From assembly GCA_035560415.1 (NCBI GenBank), contig DATMZG010000042.1, forward strand, positions 1-26,888: a stretch of 26,888 nucleotides of DNA, read 5' to 3'. The stretch is from DATMXT01 sp035560415 (GTDB taxonomy: Bacteria; Bacillota; Clostridia; Oscillospirales; Feifaniaceae). This document shows positions 14,274 through 20,603 of the stretch, in pieces. The notes below the pieces were generated by a model, which saw only the letters and a program-made list of their open reading frames with translations, had not been told where the DNA came from and ran no database searches. Position numbers and translations under genes: made by a program. Position 1 is the stretch's first letter. Each line of letters starts with the position of its first letter.

Positions 14274-14807
14274 CTATTCTCCTTTCAATGTCACCCGGCT
14301 GCGGTATTCGACCCACATGTCAATGGAATAGGGCGTGTAAACGGCGCTCGACCCGCCGGTGTCCCAGTCGTAGTCGAGCTCATCTTGGACATAGGACACG
14401 CTGAGCTGCGCTCTCACGCAGGAGACCTCGGGCTTTGCCGGCTGAATGCAGGTGAGCATGCGCTCAATGCCCCGAGTGAGCCGCCGCATCGTGAACTCCC
14501 CAATCGACGCGCCGTGCTGGATGGCGGTTCCCCTCCGGCAGGCGTTGGCCGCGGCCTCCCACGCGACGCTGCGGGCGGCTGCCGCGGCGTCGGCACTGAG
14601 CGTATCCATGTCCTTTAAGCCGACGGAATCGAAGTAGGGGTCGTTGTCGATTTGAATCCGGGCCGGCTCAAAGTCCATTTTGTAGCCGCCCGCCTGCCGC
14701 TCAAGCGTGAAGGACGCGGGGCGAAATTCGGGGTCGAGCTTAGCTTTTTCCGACCGGACGTGAAGGCGCGGGTCGACCGGAAACCCGATTTGCGGAAACT
14801 GGACCAT
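14274..14807 (-). CDS. DUF6470 family protein (YviE-like)
   Basis: This 177-residue protein has no signal peptide or membrane segment. It begins FPQIGFPVDPRLHVRSEKA and contains FTLERQAGGYKMDFEPARIQ, then IDNDPYFDSVGLKDMD, the pattern of the family that includes Bacillus YviE. As in Bacillus, the gene lies between flgL and fliW, which supports the assignment. The molecular role is not established; a part in flagellar assembly is inferred from constant linkage only. GGAGG lies five bases before ATG 14807. The stop is 10 bases before the fliW start. The terminator-like hairpin just upstream suggests expression is conditional. Confidence 0.82.
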   Translation of the reverse strand: MVQFPQIGFPVDPRLHVRSEKAKLDPEFRPASFTLERQAGGYKMDFEPARIQIDNDPYFDSVGLKDMDTLSADAAAAARSVAWEAAANACRRGTAIQHGASIGEFTMRRLTRGIERMLTCIQPAKPEVSCVRAQLSVSYVQDELDYDWDTGGSSAVYTPYSIDMWVEYRSRVTLKGE

Positions 14808-14836
14808 ATGCGCCTCCTTTCAGTGTCCGGATGGTA

Positions 14837-14863
14837 CAAAAGCCCCGTCAAACGGGGCTTTTG
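14837..14863 (-). terminator. Terminator hairpin before DUF6470 gene (copy 2 of 2)
   Basis: This is base-for-base the same 27-bp hairpin as at 15061-15087. It ends 29 bases before the ATG of the DUF6470 gene and just ahead of its SD, leaving no room for a promoter in between. If active on the minus strand it would stop read-through into DUF6470-fliW-csrA, so it may act as an attenuator. Confidence 0.75.
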
Positions 14864-15054
14864 TCAGGCTTTCGAAAAAGCTTTTTTGAAAGCCTGATTT
14901 TCTCGGCCCTCCGATTGGCCTGAGAAAATGTGTTAAATCCTTATTTTTAAAATCGTTTAAAAATAAGGCCATCAAATGCCGCCCGCCAGCGCGAATTCAT
15001 TTCGCGCGGCCAGGGCACCGCTCACTTGGCGGAAAACCTATAGGTTTTTCGCCA
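14864..15054. repeat. Array of five palindromes between flgL and DUF6470 gene
   Basis: With the flanking terminator copies, this fills the only gene-free stretch over 300 bases (14808-15110). Five further inverted repeats follow one another. At 14864-14897, 17-base arms meet with no loop and one mismatch (TCAGGCTTTC pairs with GAAAGCCTGA). At 14897-14929, 12 bp with one bulge (ATTTTCTC pairs with GAGAAAAT). At 14939-14968, a perfect 13 bp (CCTTATTTTTAAA). At 14989-15007, 7 bp (GCGCGAA). At 15027-15054, 14-base arms with no loop and one G-T pair, centred on CCTATAGG. No coding frame is convincing here. The function is unknown. Confidence 0.85.
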
Positions 15055-15060
15055 TTTTTA

Positions 15061-15087
15061 CAAAAGCCCCGTCAAACGGGGCTTTTG
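15061..15087 (-). terminator. Terminator hairpin after flgL (copy 1 of 2)
   Basis: A perfect 12-bp stem, CAAAAGCCCCGT paired with ACGGGGCTTTTG around a 3-base loop, lies 23 bases after the flgL stop. The AAAA/TTTT ends give a U-run on either strand, so it can act in both directions. An identical copy lies at 14837-14863. Confidence 0.85.
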
Positions 15088-15110
15088 GGTTCATTTTATG
15101 GCTTAGTCTG

Positions 15111-16043
15111 TCAGGGCAGATAGTCCAGCAGCGTCTGCGGAATGAGCTTGGCGCCCATGGCCAGCGTCGCGTCGTAGGCCGACGAGGCCAGGTTGTAGTA
15201 CATGATCGCCTCGGCCGAGTCCACGCCCTCAAGCCCCGTCTGCCGATCGGTGAGATTGGTCTTGGTGGCGGTCAGCCGGTCGCTGAAAAACTCGATGAAC
15301 TTGCACTGCGCCCCGATTTCGGCGTGCTGCACCGTGACCGACTCCTGAAGCTCCCCGAGCTTTGCCGCGTAAGCGTCCATGTTTGTCAGGTCGTTGTTCT
15401 CCATGGCTGTCGCAATTTCGCCGAGGAGGCTGTAAATGTTGTTCGGAAGGCCGGCGCCGTCGGTGCCCCAGCCGAGCAGCGACACGCCGGAATAGGCGGT
15501 GTTGACCGTTGTGCCCTCACTGATGTCCATGCTGCGGGTTTCGCTCGCAAATGTGCCGGCGTCGACGCTGACGCCCTTATAGAGCAGGTTGCCCGAAGCG
15601 TCGAGCGAAAACGGAATCGTGTACTCATCGGTTCCGCCAAAGACGTATTTGCCCGAGTAGCTTGAGTTGCCGATGTCGAAAATGGTCTCCTGATAGCTGC
15701 GCAGGGCCGTGGCGATGGACTCTCTGTCGCTCTCGGAATAGGTGCCGGACTTGCCCTGCTGCACTAAGGTCGAAATCTCGGTGAAAATGTCGTTTAGCTG
15801 GGTCGCGGCGGACTCCCGCTCGTTTGCGACGGCCTCGAACTCCTCGATGTTGCCGCGGTAGTCGTCGATGCGGGAGAGGGTTCGGCGGATTTTCATGGCT
15901 TTGACGGCCGCCACCGGGTCCTCCGAAACGGTCTGGTAAGCCCGGCCGGTGGAGGCCGTAAGGCTGTCCTTGGCCCGCTGGGCGCTGGAGCCGCTCAGGG
16001 TGGTCATATAGTTTCTGACAATCGTGTTGTCGCTGATTCGCAT
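15111..16043 (-). CDS. flgL: Hook-filament junction protein FlgL (HAP3)
   Basis: The product has 310 residues and is flagellin-like at both ends: MRISDNTIVRNYMTTL at the start, and SAEAIMYYNLASSAYDATLA followed by a short hydrophobic tail at the end. The central YSGKYVFGGTDEYTIPF is a FlgL hallmark. The protein joins FlgK to the flagellin filament. AAAGGCGGG lies seven bases before ATG 16043. The stop is 23 bases before a strong terminator hairpin (15061-15087) that starts the palindrome array, so the flgM-flgL transcript probably ends mainly here. Confidence 0.96.
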   Translation of the reverse strand: MRISDNTIVRNYMTTLSGSSAQRAKDSLTASTGRAYQTVSEDPVAAVKAMKIRRTLSRIDDYRGNIEEFEAVANERESAATQLNDIFTEISTLVQQGKSGTYSESDRESIATALRSYQETIFDIGNSSYSGKYVFGGTDEYTIPFSLDASGNLLYKGVSVDAGTFASETRSMDISEGTTVNTAYSGVSLLGWGTDGAGLPNNIYSLLGEIATAMENNDLTNMDAYAAKLGELQESVTVQHAEIGAQCKFIEFFSDRLTATKTNLTDRQTGLEGVDSAEAIMYYNLASSAYDATLAMGAKLIPQTLLDYLP

Positions 16044-16075
16044 AAGTTGTCCCGCCTTTCGCGCCTTTTTTGGCC

Positions 16076-17482
16076 TTAAACCGCCATGTTGTTAATGAGG
16101 GTGTCGAGCATCTCATCGAGCACGGTCATGAGCCGTGCCGCCGCCTGGTAGGCCTTTTGGAAGACGATGGTGTTGACGGTCTCCTCGTCGATGGAGACGC
16201 CCGAAATGGACTCCCTGTCGTCCTGAATCGACTCCAAAATGGAGCTCTTGGCCGCCGACATGTCGGAATAGTACGCGGTGTCGAGGCCGATGGTCCCCAT
16301 TAAGAGGGAGGAATACTCCTCAAAGGTGCCGGTGAAGTCGGAGGAGATCGCGGTGGCCGTGTCCATGGCCGCCTTCATGTCGGAGGGGACGGTGCCGCTC
16401 GTGTCGAGATGGGCGGCGTTTTGCCGCCAGTCGTCCGAAATGCGGATGTTTGCCGCAGTGACGGTGGCCGAGCCGTCCGAAGTGACAAAGAGGTCGCCGT
16501 TTGCGGCGTTTAAGGTGTTGTAGGTCTCGGCAAAAGCGGCGGCTAAGTTGTCGAGCGAGGTCTTGTAGTAGCCGACGCCCCGGAAGGACTCCTCGCCGGC
16601 GCCCGCGTAAATGCCCTTGCCGTTCATGGTCTGCAAGAGCCCTTTGAAGACGCCCTGCGTGAACTCGACCTTGTTCCCGCCGCCGTCGAAAATGGCGGCG
16701 CCGGCGGCGTCTGCGCCGACCGACAGCGTGGTCACGGTGCCGGTCGTCGCGTCGAGCAGGGTTGTAGCGCCCGATGTGATGGAGACCGAGCCGTTTAAAA
16801 GCGTCTCAACCGTGATGTTGGCATACCCCGCCACCCGGTCGAGATAGAGGTTGCGCTGGTCGAGCAGCTCGTTGCAGTTGGTGCCGTTGACGGTGGCAAT
16901 TGAGATGTTTTTGTTGAGCTCGTTTATTTTGACGAGCAGATTGTTGAGGTCGGCGACCGACAGCGTCAGGTCGTAGTGCAGCTCGTCTTCAATCTGCTCA
17001 AGCTGGGAGGCGTATTCATTTAAAATGTCGGCGACTTTTTCGCCGGCCGAGCGCACAAGGCTCATGTACTCGGTGCCGCTGTCGTTGCTGACGAGGTCCT
17101 GCAGGGCGGAATAGAAGTCGGCAAAGGCGACGTTCAGCCCGTCGGTGTCGGTCTCGTCGAGCACGCCCTCCACGCTTTTCAGCGCCGACAGCGTTGTGGA
17201 ATAAGTGCCGTAGACCGCGTTTGCGTTGCGGTAGCGGGTGTCGAGATAGGCGTCCCGGTTCTGGTTGATGGCCGACACCGACACGCCCTGCCCCACCGAG
17301 ACCTCCCCCGGGGCGTACTGGAAGGGGCCCAGCCCCGCGCTGACCGAAGTCTGGTTGACCGACTGGCGGGTGTACCCTTCCGTGTTGGCGTTCGCGACGT
17401 TCTGGTTGGCGACGTTGACGGCAATCTGAGCTGCCGTCAGTCCGCTTTTTGCAATTTCCAGCCCGTGAAATGTTGCGCTCAT
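16076..17482 (-). CDS. flgK: Hook-filament junction protein FlgK (HAP1)
   Basis: The product has 468 residues. The N-terminus (LEIAKSGLTAAQIAVNVANQ, NVANANTEGYTRQSV) and the C-terminus (VSIDEETVNTIVFQKAYQAA, ARLMTVLDEMLDTLINNM) are the paired D0 coiled-coil ends typical of FlgK. The middle is the variable domain, here compact and rich in Ala, Thr and Gly. FlgK is the first of two junction proteins between hook and filament. AGGGGG lies nine bases before ATG 17482. It follows flgN by 23 bases and precedes flgL by 32 bases, in the FliA-dependent operon. Confidence 0.97.
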   Translation of the reverse strand: MSATFHGLEIAKSGLTAAQIAVNVANQNVANANTEGYTRQSVNQTSVSAGLGPFQYAPGEVSVGQGVSVSAINQNRDAYLDTRYRNANAVYGTYSTTLSALKSVEGVLDETDTDGLNVAFADFYSALQDLVSNDSGTEYMSLVRSAGEKVADILNEYASQLEQIEDELHYDLTLSVADLNNLLVKINELNKNISIATVNGTNCNELLDQRNLYLDRVAGYANITVETLLNGSVSITSGATTLLDATTGTVTTLSVGADAAGAAIFDGGGNKVEFTQGVFKGLLQTMNGKGIYAGAGEESFRGVGYYKTSLDNLAAAFAETYNTLNAANGDLFVTSDGSATVTAANIRISDDWRQNAAHLDTSGTVPSDMKAAMDTATAISSDFTGTFEEYSSLLMGTIGLDTAYYSDMSAAKSSILESIQDDRESISGVSIDEETVNTIVFQKAYQAAARLMTVLDEMLDTLINNMAV

Positions 17483-17505
17483 ATACCGTTTCCCCCTTGT
17501 GCCCG

Positions 17506-17937
17506 CTACCGGGCGTAAGTCGTCGGCTCAATGCCGGCGCCAAGTATTTTGAGCAAGTGATTTTTTGTGTCAATTCTCGCCTGTAAAACCCGCCCGTTGA
17601 GGTCGCCAAGCCTGCGAAGCTCCTTGACGGCGTCTTTGAGCGCCAAATAAGCCTGCGCAAGCTCAGTCTCGTCCCCGGGCGCCGGATACCGGGCGATTCG
17701 CGCCATGTCCTCTTTTCCGATGCCGAGTGACGTCAAGAGCTCAATGCGCTGCCGCTCGAGGTTGCCGGTCTGCATGATGAGCGGCTGCTGCGCGTTTAAC
17801 AGCGCGCCGAGCTCGTCGACCGAGCCTTTGATGAGCACCTCAGTCTTTTGCTCCTCTAAGGCCGCGATGCGCCGGAGGGTCGAGGTCAGCTTTTGCAGCA
17901 GCGCGGCGAGTTCACCCATTTTCCCCACCTCATCCAT
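17506..17937 (-). CDS. flgN: Flagellar export chaperone FlgN family
   Basis: The product has 143 residues, mostly helical, with heptad-like Leu spacing in the first 55 residues and in LAQAYLALKDAVKELRRLGD toward the end. The family is a cytoplasmic chaperone that keeps FlgK and FlgL ready for export; its members share helical shape more than sequence. The place between flgM and flgK is the usual one. ATG 17937 has AGGGG five bases upstream; ATG 17919 also has a good GAGGTG and could be the true start, removing six residues. The call rests on position, size and helical character. Confidence 0.82.
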   Translation of the reverse strand: MDEVGKMGELAALLQKLTSTLRRIAALEEQKTEVLIKGSVDELGALLNAQQPLIMQTGNLERQRIELLTSLGIGKEDMARIARYPAPGDETELAQAYLALKDAVKELRRLGDLNGRVLQARIDTKNHLLKILGAGIEPTTYAR

Positions 17938-17960
17938 TGCGGCCCCTTGTCCCGACGCCG

Positions 17961-18257
17961 TCAGCGCCTGCCGAGAATGGCGTCGGCGATGGCTTCCCCG
18001 TCGACACGGTATGTGCCGTCCGCAATGGCGGCCTTGAGCTGGCGCAGCTTCTCGGGGCTTGTGCCCTGCTGCACCTGCTCAGTGGCCGTGGCCACTGCGT
18101 CCGGGAACTCTCCCTGCTTTTTCGACTGCTCGGAAAGGCAGACCCTATCCTTCGGGAAGCCCGGCTCTTCGCCGGTGACCGTGCGGCCTTCTCCGGTTTT
18201 CAGGGACGCGTCGTATGCATTTTCGATTTTCGTCAGATCCACAGGAGGTATTTTCAT
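17961..18257 (-). CDS. flgM: Anti-sigma-28 factor FlgM
   Basis: This small protein of 98 residues has a disordered, charged N-terminal half and a predicted helical C-terminal half (SPEKLRQLKAAIADGTYRVD, GEAIADAILGRR). That is the FlgM pattern, whose C-terminal helices bind sigma-28. FlgM blocks FliA until the hook is finished and is then exported. Context supports this: it is the first gene after a sigma-28 promoter and is followed by flgN and flgK. ATG 18257 has AGGTGA just upstream; ATG 18263 (adding Met-Asn) is nearly as good. A frame from 18272 would begin almost inside the promoter and is rejected. Confidence 0.92.
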   Translation of the reverse strand: MKIPPVDLTKIENAYDASLKTGEGRTVTGEEPGFPKDRVCLSEQSKKQGEFPDAVATATEQVQQGTSPEKLRQLKAAIADGTYRVDGEAIADAILGRR

Positions 18258-18275
18258 ATTCATCACCTGCACTAT

Positions 18276-18302
18276 ATATCGGCTCGACTTTGAAAATAAT
18301 TA
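18276..18302 (-). promoter_or_regulatory. Sigma-28 (FliA/SigD) promoter for flgM operon
   Basis: On the minus strand a TAAT element (18302-18299), a 15-base spacer and GCCGATAT (18283-18276) match the known SigD/FliA consensus TAAA-N15-GCCGATAT with one mismatch in the -35. It lies 19 bases before the flgM ATG and 20 bases after the FlgG-like stop. It makes flgM-flgN-flgK-flgL a FliA-dependent late operon. Confidence 0.88.
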
Positions 18303-18321
18303 GCACTTATGTAAACAAACT

Positions 18322-19041
18322 TTATGCGCGCAGCGCATTTGCCGTCTCCTCAATTTCATCGGCCGAGGTGACCATGCGGGCGTTTGCCTGAAAAGCGCGC
18401 TGGGCGCGAATCATTTTTGCCATTTCACTCGCGAGGTCGACCCCGGAGCCCTCGAGGACTCCCTGCCGCACGGCCGCCCCCTCCGCAAGCGCGGCGGGGC
18501 CGGAACCGGGGCCTTCGACAAGCTGATTGTCCCCGGCAGGCGTCAGCCCAAAAGGACTTGGGAACGTGAAGACGCCGATTTTCTGCGCAAAGCCCTCAAG
18601 GGCCGCCTCCCCGTCCTCCTCATTCTCATCCATAAGAGAGAGCTGCTCCCCCTCGGCCGACAGCACATACTTGCCGTCCGCCGCTGTCAGCATGCCGTCC
18701 TGCGAGAGCGTGAAATTGCCTGCCCGCGTATAGTAGCGGCCGTCCTCCCCCTGAACACAGAAATACCCGTCGCCCTCAATGGCGAAGTCGAGCATGCGGC
18801 CTGTCTGCTGTAAGGCCCCGGGGGCCGTCTGGGAGGTGATTTCAGTCATTTTGACGCCGGAGCCGACTAAAACCTGTCCGCCGCCCTCCTGCACCGAGGC
18901 CCGATAGAGGGTGTCGGCAAAGTCGGCCTCTTTGGCCTTATAGCCGACCGTGCTCACGTTGGCCATGTTGGTGCTGATGACGGCGAGCTGTTCGCTGCCG
19001 GCCGCAAGGCCGAGCGCCGCGCTTCGAAACGCTTCAATCAT
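18322..19041 (-). CDS. Flagellar basal-body rod/hook protein, FlgG-like (FlhP type)
   Basis: The product has 239 residues, with the N-terminal motif NMANVSTVGYKAKEADF at about 25-41, a central DFAIEGDGYFCVQGEDGRYY, TRAGNFTLSQDG, and a C-terminal EGSGVDLASEMAKMIRAQRA coiled coil. This is the FlgG/FlhP pattern; such proteins form the distal rod. It is somewhat shorter than standard FlgG (about 260). It follows the FlgF-like gene by 15 bases with AAAGGG before its ATG. Its stop lies just upstream of the sigma-28 promoter for flgM, so it is probably the last gene of the early operon. Confidence 0.9.
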   Translation of the reverse strand: MIEAFRSAALGLAAGSEQLAVISTNMANVSTVGYKAKEADFADTLYRASVQEGGGQVLVGSGVKMTEITSQTAPGALQQTGRMLDFAIEGDGYFCVQGEDGRYYTRAGNFTLSQDGMLTAADGKYVLSAEGEQLSLMDENEEDGEAALEGFAQKIGVFTFPSPFGLTPAGDNQLVEGPGSGPAALAEGAAVRQGVLEGSGVDLASEMAKMIRAQRAFQANARMVTSADEIEETANALRA

Positions 19042-19056
19042 ATTCTAACCCTTTCG

Positions 19057-19797
19057 TTATTTCAGGCTTCCGAGCTGTACGCCCTTTTGCATCATCTCGT
19101 CCATTGTGCGCACGACCTGCGCGCAGGACTGGAAGGAGCGGGTGTCGGAAATCATTCTCGACATTTCGGCGGCGACGTCGACATTGGAGGACTCTATGGC
19201 ACCCTGCACGATTTTCCCCGTGAACTCCGCCACCTCCCCCGCGTAGCCGTAGTAGCCCTCGCCGAGCTTTACGACAGCGGCCCCGTCGGTCGGGCAGGTG
19301 ATGCGCAGCGTCGCCGTCATTTCGCCGCCCTCGTAGACGTTTCCGGCGGCGTCAACTGCAAAGTTCGCGCTTTGAAGCCGGAGCTCTCCGTCCTCACCCA
19401 AGACCCTGTTTCCGGCGCCGTCCGTCAAATAGCCCTCGCCGTCCAGCGTAAAGCGGCCGTTTCGGGTGAGGACGAGCTCCCCCGCCTCCCCCGTCGCCGT
19501 GAAAAAGCCCTCTCCGCCGATTGCAAGGTCGAGGCTGCGCCCGGTGCGGCCCACCGAACCCTGCCCAAAGTCGGTGACCGTCTCGTCCGAAATGACGCCG
19601 TGGGTGACGGTGCCGATCTCCCCCGCGCCCTCTCCCGGCACGAGCAGGTAAGTGAGGTGCTCGCCGAAGGAGCGCCGCGTCAGGGCGTCCTTTTTATATC
19701 CGGCCGTCTCGACATTGGCCAGATTGTTGCCGGTGACGTTCATGGAGCGGGCGTTGGTGATGAGTCCCGTCGCCGCGGTGTAAATGCTTCTGCCCAT
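19057..19797 (-). CDS. Flagellar basal-body rod/hook protein, FlgF-like (FlhO type)
   Basis: The product has 246 residues. The N-terminus has the rod/hook-family motif NNLANVETAGYKKD at about residues 24-37, and the C-terminus has the matching coiled coil (ESSNVDVAAEMSRMISDTRS near 200-219), with a beta-rich middle (DLAIGGEGFFTATGEAG, LTRNGRFTLDGEGYL). These features place it in the FlgE/F/G rod-hook family. Of the two such genes here it is the first, like flhO in Bacillus. FlgF versus FlgG identity cannot be proven by eye, so no symbol is given. GGAGG lies eight bases before ATG 19797. The gap to the fliA stop is 16 bases and to the next gene 15 bases, so it sits in the same operon. Confidence 0.9.
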   Translation of the reverse strand: MGRSIYTAATGLITNARSMNVTGNNLANVETAGYKKDALTRRSFGEHLTYLLVPGEGAGEIGTVTHGVISDETVTDFGQGSVGRTGRSLDLAIGGEGFFTATGEAGELVLTRNGRFTLDGEGYLTDGAGNRVLGEDGELRLQSANFAVDAAGNVYEGGEMTATLRITCPTDGAAVVKLGEGYYGYAGEVAEFTGKIVQGAIESSNVDVAAEMSRMISDTRSFQSCAQVVRTMDEMMQKGVQLGSLK

Positions 19798-19813
19798 ACG
19801 TTTTTCCTCCGTC

Positions 19814-20569
19814 TTAAACTTCCAGATACTCGTTCATCTGGACTTTCAGCTTCATGATGGCCTTGGCGTGGAGCTGGGACACCCGGGAGGCCGTAAGCCC
19901 CATGACGAGGGCGATCTCCTTCATTTTGAGCTCTTCGTAATAATAGAGGGAGACGACCGTGCGCTCCTTTTCCTCGAGCCTGTCAATTGCGCCGACCAGC
20001 GTCTTTTTCAGCTCGCCCTCCAAGAGTTCCCGCTCGGGGTTGCCAAACCCCTTTTCGCTCTCCTCGGCGAGGTTTTCCTGCAAGAGCTCCTCAAAGGAGA
20101 GCACCGCGAGTCCCGCGACTTCCGACAGCCTGCGCTCGAGCTCGGGGAGGTCAATTCCGAGGTGCTGCGCCACCTCCCCGTCTGTGGCGGGCCTGCCGTG
20201 CAGACTTTGCAGCTCCTGATAGGCGTTTTGAATGTCGGAATATTTTTTGCGGGCGCCCCGCGGAATCCAGTCCTGTTTTCGCACGTAGTCGATGATGCTC
20301 CCGCGGACCCGAATGGAGGCGTAGGAGTCAAACTGCACGCCGCGGCCCGGCTCGTACTTGTCAATGCACTCCATGAGGGCCAGCACGCCCTGGTTGACGA
20401 TGTCCTGCGTCTCGGCAAGCCCTTTAAATATCGGATACATTTTTCGGGCGTTGCAGGTGACGACCGGCATATAGGCCATCAATATCCGGTTGCGCAGCTC
20501 CCTTGAGCGGGTCTCCTTGTACCTTTGCCAAATTTCCCCCGTGATGCACTCGCCATTCACTGTCTGCAA
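19814..20569 (-). CDS. fliA: Flagellar sigma-28 factor FliA/SigD, TTG start
   Basis: The product is a 251-residue group 3 sigma factor. Region 2 covers about residues 15-95 (AETQDIVNQGVLALMECIDKY; FDSYASIRVRGSIIDYVRKQ). Region 3 follows (PATDGEVAQHLGIDLPEL), and region 4 has the helix-turn-helix LKMKEIALVMGLTASRVSQL near the end. It directs RNA polymerase to late flagellar and chemotaxis promoters. The start is TTG 20569, eight bases after AGGAGG in the long SD AAAGGAGGTGAT. A GTG at 20578 lies inside that SD and cannot be the start. Its likely targets here include the promoter at 18276-18302, and its antagonist FlgM is encoded three genes later. Confidence 0.96.
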   Translation of the reverse strand: MQTVNGECITGEIWQRYKETRSRELRNRILMAYMPVVTCNARKMYPIFKGLAETQDIVNQGVLALMECIDKYEPGRGVQFDSYASIRVRGSIIDYVRKQDWIPRGARKKYSDIQNAYQELQSLHGRPATDGEVAQHLGIDLPELERRLSEVAGLAVLSFEELLQENLAEESEKGFGNPERELLEGELKKTLVGAIDRLEEKERTVVSLYYYEELKMKEIALVMGLTASRVSQLHAKAIMKLKVQMNEYLEV

Positions 20570-20603
20570 AAGAATCACCTCCTTTTCGCGCGGACGCTAT
20601 TTT

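Noticed and set aside
14837..15087. CRISPR array or integron attC array in the palindrome region
   Set aside because: The palindromes differ from one another in sequence and length and there are no regular spacers or integrase sites; only the outer two match.
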